NCBI GenBank assembly: GCA_947487385.1
Contig: CANKWU010000002.1
Location: forward strand, 55,050-119,049
DNA length: 64,000 nt
Source of the DNA: Spartobacteria bacterium
GTDB lineage: Bacteria; Verrucomicrobiota; Verrucomicrobiia; Chthoniobacterales; UBA6821
Reading direction: 5' to 3'
Shown here one piece after another: positions 1 through 10,530 of this stretch (positions are counted from its first letter, which is position 1; every line of letters starts with the position of its first letter). The notes below the pieces were generated by a model. The model was not told the DNA's origin and did not search any database. It saw only the letters and a program-made list of their open reading frames with translations. Made by a program: the position numbers and the translations under genes.

Positions 1-44
1 TTTAAGAAGCCAGACTGTTTATTATCTGCTCACGCGTATTAAAA

Positions 45-1202
45 GTGTCTCCAAGGTCTGGATACATCGCCAACGCAGTGCTTCTCAAGACAACAACGCT
101 TAATCGCCTTTCATTGAAGGAGCCTCGCTGTTTTATTTTCAAGCCTGACGGGATCGGAGATTTCTTTCTCGCCTCTGGGGTGGTGCGTCTCATGGCTAGG
201 GAGTTAGGTGAAAAAAATCTAACCATTGCAGTACTCCCGATTCTCGAGTCAGTTGTGAGAGGTCAGTTTCCCCAGGCGCAGGTCGTTATTCTACCCATCA
301 AGAAACAGCGGGTGATTCTGAATGTCTTCGTTGCCAACTGCCTTCGTTGCTTCCCCTCATGGATCAAGCTTCTTGGCACAAAAGCGGATACAGCGATCTC
401 CCTGCGTCATATGCGGGATTACCTGCAGAGTTTTCTTTTTTACAGCGTGCGTGCTGGAGGAAGGTTCATGACCTCGAACCTTCTCTTGGGAAACGGTCGT
501 CGGGTCAGGCGATGGACGGAGAAAATAATGGTTGCCCTTTTTTCCACGGAGATGGTGGATTACCCCAAGCCAAGTTTTGGGATTCCGAGTGAGTTAGAGG
601 CGCATCGTCTTCTTGTTTCTGCGGCCCTTCGCCGAGACGTTGAGATCGGCGAGATCTGGCCCGAACTGAAAGCGGTGAATCCTTCCCCGATCGACTCGCT
701 GAATTTCCCTTATTTCGTCTGTGCACCTTACTCCAGCGACATCTGGAAGAACTTTCCAGAGCATCGCTGGATTGAGCTCTTTGTGCTTCTCGATGCTGAA
801 GGAAAGGGGGAGAGGTTAAGGACCCTTATTCTTACGGGATCTCCCGATCAACGCGAGTCCTTGGAATCCTTCGGGGTCATGATCCGAAAGGCTCTTCCTG
901 AGGCGAGGATCTCGATCAGTGTACTGATTTCCGAGAACCTTCAGGGATTCATTGATCTCTTGGCCGGTGCTGAATGCGTCTTCACGATCGACACGGCCGC
1001 AGCCCATGGCGCGACAGCACTTAATTGCCGAACCTTGATTCTATTTTCAGGCCTTCACCAGGGGATGTTTGCTCCCTGGATCAGAAGTCATCGCCAACAC
1101 TGGGTCCTTCCAAAGGAATCCCAAAGCAATCTGCAATGGCACGAGGCTCATTCGACTTCTGAAATCATGATAAGCCTTGATAAAATTCTCTCGGCTCCGT
1201 AA
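45..1202 (+). CDS. Glycosyltransferase family 9 / heptosyltransferase-like protein
   Basis: FKPDGIGDFFLASGVVRLMARELG N-terminal motif and C-terminal FTIDTAAAHGATALNCRTLILFSG resemble GT9 heptosyltransferases; exact start uncertain. Confidence 0.72.
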   Translation: MSPRSGYIANAVLLKTTTLNRLSLKEPRCFIFKPDGIGDFFLASGVVRLMARELGEKNLTIAVLPILESVVRGQFPQAQVVILPIKKQRVILNVFVANCLRCFPSWIKLLGTKADTAISLRHMRDYLQSFLFYSVRAGGRFMTSNLLLGNGRRVRRWTEKIMVALFSTEMVDYPKPSFGIPSELEAHRLLVSAALRRDVEIGEIWPELKAVNPSPIDSLNFPYFVCAPYSSDIWKNFPEHRWIELFVLLDAEGKGERLRTLILTGSPDQRESLESFGVMIRKALPEARISISVLISENLQGFIDLLAGAECVFTIDTAAAHGATALNCRTLILFSGLHQGMFAPWIRSHRQHWVLPKESQSNLQWHEAHSTSEIMISLDKILSAP

Positions 1203-1278
1203 CGGGCCGTTTTGCTAACTCCAAGATTTTTTGATTGCAGGGGAAGAGGTGTCGGTGTTTGATTTTCTGCTCCAATGA

Positions 1279-1353
1279 TCCAGCGTAGCTCAGTGGTAGA
1301 GCGGTCGGCTGTTAACCGATTGGTCGTAGGTTCGAATCCTACCGCTGGAGCCA
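1279..1353 (+). tRNA. tRNA-Asn (anticodon GTT)
   Basis: TCCAGCG/CGCTGGA acceptor stem, GTT anticodon in loop CTGTTAA, TTCGAAT T-loop, encoded CCA end. Confidence 0.95.
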
Positions 1354-1367
1354 TTTTTTTATAATTC

Positions 1368-1589
1368 ATGAACACCCACTACATCGAAGAGGCCTCCAAG
1401 GTCATTATCAACAAGCAACAGCTCGTCAATATGGTCAGCAAGCGTCTGCGTGAACTCTCCGCCGGTAGCCGCCCCATGATTGAAGTGGATCTTCAGATGG
1501 GACTCGCAGACATCGCACTGGCTGAAATTGCAGCTGGGAAACTCACCACGGAGTTTGGTTCGGATACGGAAACTTTACAGGCAGCCTAA
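1368..1589 (+). CDS. rpoZ: DNA-directed RNA polymerase omega-like subunit
   Basis: 73 aa; LVNMVSKRLRELSAGSRPMIEVDLQMGLADIALAEIAAGKL resembles the omega fold; short, so moderate confidence. Confidence 0.58.
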   Translation: MNTHYIEEASKVIINKQQLVNMVSKRLRELSAGSRPMIEVDLQMGLADIALAEIAAGKLTTEFGSDTETLQAA

Positions 1590-1666
1590 AGCATTACTGG
1601 GCCGGCATTCGGTAGTATCGAATGCCTTATGCCAGGCTGCGAAACGAATGTTTGCCCACTCCACGC

Positions 1667-2125
1667 ATGGGTTCTGACATCGTTACTAATCGCAAGGCCC
1701 TCAGGGATTATCAGATCCTTGAGAGGTTCGAGGCTGGCATTTCGCTTGTTGGAACTGAGGTCAAGTCACTACGTGCAGGCAGGGCTGATCTCTTGGGATG
1801 TTATGCAAAGGTTGAGAAAGGGGGGGTATTCCTCTACGAGGCCACGATTCAGGTTTACGAGAAGGCCAGTCACTCAACCCATGATCCGAAGCGCCCCAGA
1901 CAACTATTGCTCAACAAAGTCGAGATTGCCAGAATGCTTGAGCAGACTACACGCAAAGGACTGGCTCTTCCCGTTCTACGCCTCTACTGGAAGAAGGGTA
2001 GAGTGAAGGTCGAGATCGGCCTGGGTAAAGGAAAACATGCCGGTGATCAGCGCCAGGATCTCAAAAAGAAGGCTGAGCAGAGGGAGACCGACCGGGAGGT
2101 TGCTCAATTCAAGCGGGGAAAATAG
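1667..2125 (+). CDS. smpB: SsrA-binding protein SmpB
   Basis: NRKALRDYQILERFEAGISLVGTEVKSLRAGRADL ... YEKASHSTHDPKRPRQLLLNKVEI; internal ATG at 1667 preferred over the ORF-track start. Confidence 0.93.
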   Translation: MGSDIVTNRKALRDYQILERFEAGISLVGTEVKSLRAGRADLLGCYAKVEKGGVFLYEATIQVYEKASHSTHDPKRPRQLLLNKVEIARMLEQTTRKGLALPVLRLYWKKGRVKVEIGLGKGKHAGDQRQDLKKKAEQRETDREVAQFKRGK

Positions 2126-2174
2126 CGCCATTTCCTCATTGCACGTCCACACCGTCGACAGCAACCTTTTGTCA

Positions 2175-3713
2175 ATGAAGACAGACCCTAAAAATGATGT
2201 TTCTTCCTTGAATAGGGTGTTTCCTTCAGCTGAGGATTTTGCTGCTAAGGCTGCGACACATTCCGTTGTGCCTGTCTGGATCGAACTGGTTGCCGATAGC
2301 GAGACCCCTCTTTCGGTCCTCGCAAAGCTTGGCTCTGAGGAATCATCCTTTCTTCTAGAGTCAGCCGAGCAGAGCGATCTGGTCGGACGCTATTCCTTTG
2401 TCGGTTGCGGTGCCAGGGCGGTGATCTCCTCCCGTGGTGAGACAATCACACTTACTGATCGCAAAGGGACGCGCTCATGGAAGGCTCTTGATCCCCTCAA
2501 GGAGCTCGAGATCCTGATGTCGGGATACAAATGCGAGGTTCACCCTCAGCTTCCGGGATTCAGCGGCGGAGCCGTCGGCTATCTCGGATACGAGGCGATT
2601 CGGAGATTCGAACCTTCTGTTTCTGCACCTCAAAAAGATGATCTGGGACTTCCCGAGATGCTTTTCCTAATTGCAGAAACAGTGGTGGTCTTTGATCACA
2701 AGGCCAGGAGGATCAAAGTTGTGGCGTGCGCCTTTCCAGGTGAACTCGGAGTCGAAGAATCCCGTCAGGAAGCCTTGGAGCGAATTTCCTCATTGGTTGG
2801 AAAACTTTCCTTGCCGTTGGCCCTGCAGCCGTTTCCCGCCGTTGCTGCGGCAGAGCCTCTGTCCGTCTCCAGTAATATTACTAAGGAAGACTTTGAAAAG
2901 AGGGTCGAGGATTCCAAGGAATTCATTCGCGCTGGGGATATCTTTCAGATTGTCCTCTCCCAGCGTTTTGCGATCCCTTACGACGGAGACCCTCTTCATC
3001 TTTACAGGGCTCTCCGTTTCATCAATCCCTCGCCCTACATGTTTTGTCTGCGACTGCCCGGCGGATTTTCACTGGTGGGAAGTTCACCTGAAGTTCATGT
3101 CAAAGTAACGGATGGGAATGTGCAGATCCGCCCAATTGCCGGGACACGAAAGCGTGGAACGACACTGGAAGCCGATAAGGCACTCAGCCTCGATCTGCTG
3201 GAGGATCCCAAGGAGCGGGCCGAGCATCTCATGCTTGTCGATCTTGCTCGCAATGATGTCGGGCGCATTTCAGAATTCGGGAGCGTCTCCCTGACCGACT
3301 TTATGACAGTCGAGCGGTACAGTCATGTGATGCATATCGTCTCCAACGTGGTCGGCAAGCTCTCCGGTGATCATTCTCCGCTGGATGTGCTGCGTGCCAC
3401 CTTCCCGGCAGGAACGGTCAGTGGATCTCCTAAGGTGCGTGCCATGCAGATCCTTGCCACCATGGAGCCTACCGCCCGTGGAACTTACGCGGGGGCGGTG
3501 GGATACCTTGGATTCAATGGGGAGCTCGATTCTTGTATCGCTCTCAGGACCGTTTTGCTCAAAGACGGCATTGCTTATGTCCAAGCGGGTGCGGGTATCG
3601 TGGCGGACTCGAAGGCCACTGCTGAGTTTGAGGAAACCGTTAACAAGGCGATGGGGGTCATCCGGGCTGTTGAATTGGCCACGGCTACTCTCTCTAACCC
3701 CTCACGTTCATGA
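2175..3713 (+). CDS. trpE: Anthranilate synthase component I
   Basis: [49 protein letters not shown] motifs; ATG at 2175 preferred. Confidence 0.95.
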   Translation: MKTDPKNDVSSLNRVFPSAEDFAAKAATHSVVPVWIELVADSETPLSVLAKLGSEESSFLLESAEQSDLVGRYSFVGCGARAVISSRGETITLTDRKGTRSWKALDPLKELEILMSGYKCEVHPQLPGFSGGAVGYLGYEAIRRFEPSVSAPQKDDLGLPEMLFLIAETVVVFDHKARRIKVVACAFPGELGVEESRQEALERISSLVGKLSLPLALQPFPAVAAAEPLSVSSNITKEDFEKRVEDSKEFIRAGDIFQIVLSQRFAIPYDGDPLHLYRALRFINPSPYMFCLRLPGGFSLVGSSPEVHVKVTDGNVQIRPIAGTRKRGTTLEADKALSLDLLEDPKERAEHLMLVDLARNDVGRISEFGSVSLTDFMTVERYSHVMHIVSNVVGKLSGDHSPLDVLRATFPAGTVSGSPKVRAMQILATMEPTARGTYAGAVGYLGFNGELDSCIALRTVLLKDGIAYVQAGAGIVADSKATAEFEETVNKAMGVIRAVELATATLSNPSRS

Positions 3714-4279
3714 TCCTAGTCATCGATAATTACGACTCCTTCACCTATAACCTTGTCCAGTACTTTGGAGAACTTGGATCGGATCCTATGGTTCGCCGCA
3801 ACGACCAAATCACGATTTCAGAAATTGAGGAACTCGCCCCAGACCGCATTTGCATTTCACCCGGTCCCTGCACTCCCAAGGAAGCCGGTATTAGTTGTGA
3901 TGTGATACGGACTCTTGCGGGAAAATACCCGATTCTTGGTGTCTGTCTTGGACATCAGTGCATGGGCGATGTTTACGGAGGGGAGGTGGTGAGAGCGGGG
4001 CGCCTGATGCATGGAAAGACCTCCCCAATCCTTCACAATGGCAGGGATCTTTTCGAAGGGCTTCCGAACCCCTTTGAGGCGACTCGGTACCACAGTCTGC
4101 TTATTCGCAGGGAGAGTTTTCCAGACTCACTTGAAATCACGGCTGAGACAGCGGAGGGTGAAATCATGGGTCTTCGGCACAAGGAACTCCCTCTCTGGGG
4201 TGTCCAGTTTCATCCGGAGTCCATTCTGACGACTCATGGCAAGGCTCTCTTGGCTAATTTCCTGAATCTCCGAGCCTGA
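3710..4279 (+). CDS. trpG: Anthranilate synthase component II (glutamine amidotransferase)
   Basis: [55 protein letters not shown] overlap with trpE. Confidence 0.95.
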   Translation: MILVIDNYDSFTYNLVQYFGELGSDPMVRRNDQITISEIEELAPDRICISPGPCTPKEAGISCDVIRTLAGKYPILGVCLGHQCMGDVYGGEVVRAGRLMHGKTSPILHNGRDLFEGLPNPFEATRYHSLLIRRESFPDSLEITAETAEGEIMGLRHKELPLWGVQFHPESILTTHGKALLANFLNLRA

Positions 4280-4508
4280 TCAAATCATCAACCTACGGCT
4301 TTGCTGAGAATGCCCTTCTTTTCAAGTAGTCTTTCCTGTCCTTCTGTCCTGAGTCTTTTCACCTCATTGGTGAACACGATTTCCCTGTTACCATAATTTC
4401 ATTGCATATTCAGGATTTATGAAAGTCTGATCCAGACTCTCGACCATTCCAACCGTTTATCTGGCAAAAATGTTGGCCTTCCCCTTGTAGTACTCCTTGC
4501 GGGTATTT

Positions 4509-5153
4509 CTAAAACAGACCTCCCGGAAGTTTCTCCAACTCCCTGAGAAATACCCTCCCCGCTATTTCGGCGACGGCATGCGTCTCCAAATCATCTCCGC
4601 ACTCCGCCGAAAGTGATGTCATCGTGACACCGGCAATCCCGCACGGAATGATGTCATCGAATCCCGGAAGAGCTCTCGCCACATTGAGCGCGAACCCGTG
4701 CATTGAGATCCAACGGCGAACACCAATCCCGATAGAAGCGATTTTCCGGTCCTTTATCCAGACACCAGTTAGGCCCTCATGCCGGATACCCTGGACGGAA
4801 TACTCAGCGAGAATGCTGATAATGACCTCCTCTAGAAACCGAAGATATCGGTGAAGATCACGTCCTCTGCTGTTGAGATCAAGAATCGGATATCCAACCA
4901 ATTGTCCCGGACCATGATAAGTTGCTTGGCCACCTCTGTTCGTGCGGTAGATGGGGTAGGGGAGGAGATTCTCCTCACCAAGGCTCGATTCATCACGTGC
5001 ACGGCCCATCGTATAGACAGGATCATGTTCCAGAAGCAGGAGTTCGTCATGGGACCCACCATTGCCTTTGTCGCTGACCAAGGATTCCTGAAGCTCAAGA
5101 CCCTTTTCGAAGCTTACCCGTCCAAGCCACCGGGTCTTGAGTACAGGTCTCAT
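4509..5153 (-). CDS. lipB: Octanoyltransferase LipB
   Basis: NRGGQATYHGPGQLVGYPILDL, KIASIGIGVRRWISMHGFALNV, IIPCGI active-site region. Confidence 0.93.
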   Translation of the reverse strand: MRPVLKTRWLGRVSFEKGLELQESLVSDKGNGGSHDELLLLEHDPVYTMGRARDESSLGEENLLPYPIYRTNRGGQATYHGPGQLVGYPILDLNSRGRDLHRYLRFLEEVIISILAEYSVQGIRHEGLTGVWIKDRKIASIGIGVRRWISMHGFALNVARALPGFDDIIPCGIAGVTMTSLSAECGDDLETHAVAEIAGRVFLRELEKLPGGLF

Positions 5154-5653
5154 TTTCCACGAGTGGCTGTCACGACATGAACAGGTGAAGAAACTGTTCG
5201 TAGATGAGTTATTCCGATGGCGATTGCGTCTGCCGCATCACTTGGAGGGGTTTCAGTGAGGCCAAGAAGTGCCCGGATCATGAACGCCACCTGGTCTTTA
5301 GAGGCTGCTCCCTTACCAACTACAGCCTGTTTTACACGCTTGGGCGGATATTCATGAACTGTAAGGCCCCGTTGAGCAGCAGCTAGGACAGCGACACCAC
5401 GAGCAGCACCTAGAATAATAGCCGTTGCGTAACTCTGAACAAAGATGACTTTTTCGATCGCAAGCTCTGTTGGTTCATGGCGCTTAATCGCCAGTCCAAG
5501 AGTCTCATGAATGGCTAGAAGGCATCCTTCCTGTGAAAGTGAGGCATGATTTTTGATTACAGAATACTCGAGACATCGGGTAGATTTCCCAGATTCCTCG
5601 AGGATGGCAAAACCGGTACCTCGAAGCGAGGGATCAACTGCTAAAATACGCAT
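5150..5653 (-). CDS. ruvC: Holliday junction endonuclease RuvC
   Basis: MRILAVDPSLRGTGFAIL, AIEKVIFVQ, EYPPKRVKQAVVGKGAASKDQV, DAADAIAIGITH; stop overlaps lipB start. Confidence 0.93.
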   Translation of the reverse strand: MRILAVDPSLRGTGFAILEESGKSTRCLEYSVIKNHASLSQEGCLLAIHETLGLAIKRHEPTELAIEKVIFVQSYATAIILGAARGVAVLAAAQRGLTVHEYPPKRVKQAVVGKGAASKDQVAFMIRALLGLTETPPSDAADAIAIGITHLRTVSSPVHVVTATRGK

Positions 5654-5755
5654 GCTGTGAAATCTGAAATGAGATCAGCCCGAAATGCTTGCATCAACAT
5701 TCAAAAAAGCCCCCCCAGAAATGATTGGGGAATAAAGAGAAGATTGTTAAGCGAC

Positions 5756-5938
5756 TTAACGGCCGCCTTGGGGAGCGAATCCACCTAAGGCGCCCGATCC
5801 CTCCCAACTTGCCGGCCTGTTCCAAGGGATCGCGCTAACAGCTGAACTTTCGGGCGTTGTGATATCGGTACTAGGGTGTGTCGCGCATCCCGTAAGAAGC
5901 AGCGTGAAAAGAATCAGGAAAACCCCGAACCGTTTCAT
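5756..5938 (-). CDS. Small putative lipoprotein
   Basis: 60 aa with signal peptide and lipobox LLTGC; overlaps the upstream ORF by ATGA. Confidence 0.5.
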   Translation of the reverse strand: MKRFGVFLILFTLLLTGCATHPSTDITTPESSAVSAIPWNRPASWEGSGALGGFAPQGGR

Positions 5939-6753
5939 AGATTTGACTTATTGTCGGAGGAATCGTTACCAGGCCCTGAGTAGATTACGGTGTCTCCAGG
6001 TTGGACGCTCAATCCAGTACTGACGCTGTTGACAACGATATCAGCAATCGAGGTGGAGGGCTCTACGGAGGTGATACGTACCTTGCCGATCAATTGGGAT
6101 CCTCGTTTGATAAGCATCTCAGCATTGTTGACTACTCCGTTGCGGTCACCGAGGCTCAGAACCACGAAATTCCAGGAGGTGTTCACAGCGAGAATACTTC
6201 CTTCTAGGCCACTGCGCATTGACTTACTGCGGCGCTGTGACTCTCTCTCCTTGAGGGCCGCCAACTGTGTCTCTTGATCCTTGATCTTTGCCTGCAAACT
6301 CGTGGTCAGCATGTCCTTTTCTTCAAGCTGCTTTTTGAGATCATCGGAAGGAGCAGATGGCGTTTTGACGGTGGAACTAATTTTCGAGTCGAGATCCGCA
6401 ATGTGGGCATCCTTGGCGGCCATGTCAGACTTCATCTGAGCAAGAGAAGCATCTCTGTCAGCGACCTGCTTTTGGACGTCGGCCATCGCAGAAGTTGATT
6501 TTGCTACCTGCGCCATGAGATCTGCATTTTCTGACGCAACCTTTTCTTGGTCGCTGTTGACCAGCGCAAGCTTTTCAGTTTTGGCCTTCAGTTCGGCGGA
6601 CATTGATGCAGCTTTCTTATTCGCGGCAGCGATCTCAGAAGTCGCCGTGGTGAGGGCAGATTTAGATAAAGCGATGTTGGAGCGGTTCAGGTATCCGAGA
6701 ACTGCGGCGGCAAGAGAAAGAGCTGCGGCCAGGATGATAAGGATTTTTTGCAT
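5935..6753 (-). CDS. Membrane-anchored coiled-coil protein, function unknown
   Basis: N-terminal TM, long heptad-like Ala/Lys/Asp coiled coil, C-terminal small beta domain (VLSLGDRNGVVNNAEMLIKRGSQLIGKVRI). Confidence 0.6.
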   Translation of the reverse strand: MQKILIILAAALSLAAAVLGYLNRSNIALSKSALTTATSEIAAANKKAASMSAELKAKTEKLALVNSDQEKVASENADLMAQVAKSTSAMADVQKQVADRDASLAQMKSDMAAKDAHIADLDSKISSTVKTPSAPSDDLKKQLEEKDMLTTSLQAKIKDQETQLAALKERESQRRSKSMRSGLEGSILAVNTSWNFVVLSLGDRNGVVNNAEMLIKRGSQLIGKVRITSVEPSTSIADIVVNSVSTGLSVQPGDTVIYSGPGNDSSDNKSNL

Positions 6754-6861
6754 TACAGGGGAATTAGAGCGGACATCTTTAAGTCATTAGAATTTATTTC
6801 TCAAGTAGGAAAAGATGTTTCCTTCATTGTTTTAGTTTTTTCCTTTGAGTATGTTTCCCAA

Positions 6862-6951
6862 GTCAGGGGCTATGGATGAGAGACCGGCGAACCCCGCCAG
6901 GGCAGGAATGCAGCAACGGCAGCCAGCTCTCTCTTGCCGTAGTTCCCTGAC
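6862..6951 (+). ncRNA. ffs: Bacterial signal recognition particle RNA (small 4.5S-type)
   Basis: Core AACCCCGCCAGGGCAGGAATGCAGCAACGGC with GGAA tetraloop closed by GCA/TGC and the CAGG/AGCA internal loop; outer stems GTCAGGG/CCCTGAC, CTATGG/CCGTAG, GAGAGA/TCTCTC; followed by a T-run. Confidence 0.87.
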
Positions 6952-7026
6952 ACTTTTTTTTGTTACCTCATTCTGGTTCTTGGGATTCTTGCTTTCGATC
7001 TCATCAAAAACAGCTAGAAGCAAGGG

Positions 7027-8391
7027 ATGCGTCACGGTCGTTTCCAAGAATCCATGTCCAACCTCCTTAGGGATTACGGGGAATCCATCTCTTTTGACTG
7101 GAGGCTCTATCGCCACGATATCTTGGGAAGCATCGCTCATGCACGGGCTCTAAGGAGCGCGGGTTATCTCACAGAAGACGAGTTTGCTTCCATTGAAAGT
7201 GGATTGAAAAAAATAGGCGAAGAGATTTCGGCAGGCGAGTTCAGTTTCTCTGTCGATCTTGAGGATATTCATATGAACATTGAGAGGGAGCTGACAACCC
7301 GCATCGGGGATGCCGGTGCAAAACTCCACACCGCGCGCAGCCGCAATGACCAAGTCTCCACGGATTTACGCCTCTACCTCAAGGATGAGATTGCTACCCT
7401 TCAGAAAGGAGTCCGGGTATTGCAGGGTGCCTTGGTCGGGCTTGCTTCCGCGAATGAGTTAGTTCTCATCCCGGGTTATACCCATCTACAGCGTGCCCAG
7501 CCTGTTCCTTTGGCCCATCATCTTCTTGCCTATGTCGAGATGCTTGATCGTGATCACGGCCGTCTCCATGACACGGCCTTCCGGATGGATGAGTTGCCGC
7601 TCGGTTCGGGTGCTCTGGCTGCATCTACTCTACTGCTTGACCGGGAAGAGATCGCCAAGGAACTCGGATTTTCGAGGGTCACGCAGAACAGCCTCGATGG
7701 CGTGAGTGATCGGGACTTCGCACTAGAGTTGCTCTCCGCTCTCGCAATTCTGGGGATGCATCTTTCGAGGCTTTCGGAAGATATTGTCCTCTGGACCACA
7801 ATCGAATTTGGTTTTGCCAAGCTTAGCGACCGTCATTCCACGGGCTCAAGCCTGATGCCTCAAAAAAAGAATCCGGACATAGCTGAACTCACTCGGGGAA
7901 AGACGGGCCGCCTGTATGGAAACCTTTTTAGCCTTCTAACTGTCCTAAAAGGGCTTCCAATGTCCTATAATCGCGATCTTCAGGAGGACAAGGAGGCGAT
8001 CTTTGATTCTGTGGACACCGCCAAGATGGCCCTTGCTGTGACGGCTGAGATGATGACGGCTCTGATCATCAATCAGGATAACGCCACCTCTGCCGCCTCT
8101 GATCCGTCCCTCCTTGCCACGGATCTTGCAGATGAGTTGGTGCGCAAAAAAATGCCGTTCCGCAAGGCTCACGATCTTGTGGGTCAACTCGCTGCTGAAT
8201 CGGCTAAAACCGGCATTCCCCTCGACATGCTTCCGATGGAATTGATCATAAAGATCTGTCCTGAGCTCATGGAAGAGTGGGGGGGGCTGTTTGACCCGAT
8301 CCGTTCCCTAAAGGCCCGCTCTGCAACTGGCGGCCCCTCTCCGGCAAATGTTTCCATGCGCCTTGCCTATTGGAAAAGCATCCTCACCTAA
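7027..8391 (+). CDS. argH: Argininosuccinate lyase
   Basis: HTARSRNDQVSTDLRLYLKDEI, LIPGYTHLQRAQPV, GSSLMPQKKNPDIAELTRGKTGR signature. Confidence 0.96.
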   Translation: MRHGRFQESMSNLLRDYGESISFDWRLYRHDILGSIAHARALRSAGYLTEDEFASIESGLKKIGEEISAGEFSFSVDLEDIHMNIERELTTRIGDAGAKLHTARSRNDQVSTDLRLYLKDEIATLQKGVRVLQGALVGLASANELVLIPGYTHLQRAQPVPLAHHLLAYVEMLDRDHGRLHDTAFRMDELPLGSGALAASTLLLDREEIAKELGFSRVTQNSLDGVSDRDFALELLSALAILGMHLSRLSEDIVLWTTIEFGFAKLSDRHSTGSSLMPQKKNPDIAELTRGKTGRLYGNLFSLLTVLKGLPMSYNRDLQEDKEAIFDSVDTAKMALAVTAEMMTALIINQDNATSAASDPSLLATDLADELVRKKMPFRKAHDLVGQLAAESAKTGIPLDMLPMELIIKICPELMEEWGGLFDPIRSLKARSATGGPSPANVSMRLAYWKSILT

Positions 8392-8413
8392 CAGGGGAGG
8401 GGACACTACATTT

Positions 8414-9190
8414 ATGGAATTGAAGAAGATCTTCTCCTTTCGGGAGCAGGATGATGAAGCGCTTCCTTTTATGGATCATCTCGGTGATTTGCGGCTGATG
8501 ATCATTCGAATGGCCCTAACGCTCGTTGTAGCCATGGTCGGGGCTTTTTTCTTTCGAGGTATGCTTGCAACCATTGTGCAACGACCCCTGATTGCCGTTG
8601 ATCCAGTCAGGGTCGATTCCCTTCAGTCTCTTGGCGTGGCAGACTCCATGACCATCTCCCTCGAGCTCTCGTTCTATGCAGGGCTGATCATTTCTTTCCC
8701 GATCCTCCTGATCTTCCTTGCCCAGTTTCTTTTTCCTGCGCTCAAGCCTACGGAACGGAAGATTCTCCTTCCGGTGGCGGCCTTTGGCATGGCCCTCTTT
8801 ATCACTGGGATTCTCTTCGCGTATTTTGTTGTGCTCCCCGGAACGCTCGATTTCTTTTTTAAGGATGCCAAGTCCATGCACTGGACTCCTACCTGGACCG
8901 TGCGGGAATACTATTCCTTCACTACCCAGTTCCTGATCGCCTTTGGGGTCGCCTTTGAGATGCCAATGGTGGTTCTGGCCCTCGTGAAAATCGGCCTCCT
9001 TAACGCTGAGAAACTCCGCAAGGCGCGATCGGTTGCAATCATTACCATTTTTACCGTGGCGGCCTTTATTACTCCATCACCCGATCTGGTCACCTACCTT
9101 CTCATGGGGGGGCCGATGGTAGTCCTTTACGAGTTCTGTATTATTCTAGCTAAGTGGGTGCAGCCAAGCATCCTTGTTGCAGATGAATAG
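8414..9190 (+). CDS. tatC: Sec-independent protein translocase TatC
   Basis: PFMDHLGDLRLMIIRMAL, multiple TM segments, FGVAFEMPMVVLALVKIGLL, ITPSPDLVTYLLMGGPMVVLYE; internal ATG 8414 preferred. Confidence 0.93.
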   Translation: MELKKIFSFREQDDEALPFMDHLGDLRLMIIRMALTLVVAMVGAFFFRGMLATIVQRPLIAVDPVRVDSLQSLGVADSMTISLELSFYAGLIISFPILLIFLAQFLFPALKPTERKILLPVAAFGMALFITGILFAYFVVLPGTLDFFFKDAKSMHWTPTWTVREYYSFTTQFLIAFGVAFEMPMVVLALVKIGLLNAEKLRKARSVAIITIFTVAAFITPSPDLVTYLLMGGPMVVLYEFCIILAKWVQPSILVADE

Positions 9191-9261
9191 AGCGATTCTC
9201 ATGGAGTTCATGAGCTTGGATCTGGGGATCCGGTCTACCGCGACATTGCCCAACCAGCTTC

Positions 9262-10485
9262 TTATTTTCGAGGAAGTACGGAAATCATCAGCAGCAATGC
9301 TGTGACAATGGGAGGCAGCCAGGGAATAAGAATTCCATGGGTAAGAGCGATTGCTGTGGTAGCAAGTGATCCAACAATTAGAAGCAGAATGATGAACAGG
9401 CAATGAAGGCTTCTGTCATTTCGTCCGATGATCAATAGGATGATGCAAAGCCCGCAAAGGCCTAGTTGGGAAGAGAAAGGCAGGTGCTTCCAGGCAAGTT
9501 GCAATCCAAGTATCTGAAGGGTTGATAGGGAGAGGCTATCCGATTTCTGTCCGAGAATGACGAGTGCATCATTCCAGATCAGGTCAAAGTCCTCTGATTT
9601 CCCCCCTCTCTCCTTCTGTTCTATGCCGAGTAAGAAATCTTCAAAACTGAGTGTTTTAAAAGCTTGGGCTCTGCCCGGGGTAATTGGAAGAAACCCTTCC
9701 TCCGTCAGCAAAACCGGTGAACGCTCCGGAATCGCAAGAAATCTCCCCCCCAAAAGCCAACCGGGAGAGCTTTCACCGGCTGAAGTTCCGTAACTTCCAC
9801 TCACAATTTCCCTCATGATATCCCACCAGATCGATCCCACCACCACACCTTGGGCGGTTTTGGCAAAGAGTTGCAGCCCCTGATTTGCTCCTAGGGAAAT
9901 GGGTGATAATGGAAGAAAGTATCCCTGCTTCATATTGGAAATACTCCCCGGAATTGTCTTCCAGTCTGTACCAAGACGAAAAAAGGGTGGGGGGGTGTAA
10001 AAGCAAAGCGGTAGGGAATGATAGCGTGCATCCTCTGAGGGTTCCTGAGACTGGATGACCTCGACGCCTTCTGCCCTGAGGGTTGCCAAGACTCCTTGGA
10101 GAAGTTGCTCTGAGTCCTTATCCGAGGTCACTTTACCCGCGATCAACACGCGTGCTGGGTGAAGTTTGCTCAAGCCACGCAGCGCCATAGCAACATCCAG
10201 TGAGGGAAATGTACTATCAACGGGCATCATCTCCAGCAGTGCAATCTTGATCCCTTGGTTCTGCACCAGCGGCAGTTTTGTTGTCCACTGTTTGGGAAGG
10301 ATTTGTAAAATTCTCTCTTCGATTGGCCAAGTCAGACCGAGCAACTGAACGAATGTGGCGAGCAGGATGATCAATCCAAAGACGATACTTAGGAGAGGAG
10401 AGGTGGTTTCCTTTGCGTGGGCCGATGGATGGGGAGAGAATGATGAATCGCCGTCATCCGTTCCCTTGAGATAATAAAGTGCCAT
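9262..10485 (-). CDS. Membrane protein with possible divergent CHASE2-like extracytoplasmic domain
   Basis: N-terminal TM, about 280-aa extracytoplasmic segment, three C-terminal TM helices; family assignment tentative. Confidence 0.4.
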   Translation of the reverse strand: MALYYLKGTDDGDSSFSPHPSAHAKETTSPLLSIVFGLIILLATFVQLLGLTWPIEERILQILPKQWTTKLPLVQNQGIKIALLEMMPVDSTFPSLDVAMALRGLSKLHPARVLIAGKVTSDKDSEQLLQGVLATLRAEGVEVIQSQEPSEDARYHSLPLCFYTPPPFFRLGTDWKTIPGSISNMKQGYFLPLSPISLGANQGLQLFAKTAQGVVVGSIWWDIMREIVSGSYGTSAGESSPGWLLGGRFLAIPERSPVLLTEEGFLPITPGRAQAFKTLSFEDFLLGIEQKERGGKSEDFDLIWNDALVILGQKSDSLSLSTLQILGLQLAWKHLPFSSQLGLCGLCIILLIIGRNDRSLHCLFIILLLIVGSLATTAIALTHGILIPWLPPIVTALLLMISVLPRK

Positions 10486-10530
10486 GACGGGTGCGTTGCT
10501 GGTTGCTATCGAGTAAAAACTTAAAAACCC

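Noticed and set aside
1148-1375. 75-aa minus-strand ORF containing GFEPTTNRLTADRSTTELRW
   Set aside because: Translation of the antisense of tRNA-Asn at 1279-1353, a familiar annotation artefact
4424-4438. AGTCTG-ATC-CAGACT palindrome between trpG and lipB
   Set aside because: Only 6-bp arms in a degenerate spacer; could be chance
6832-7153. Paired 102-aa ORFs on both strands
   Set aside because: They cover the SRP RNA and the argH leader; the RNA structure explains the sequence better
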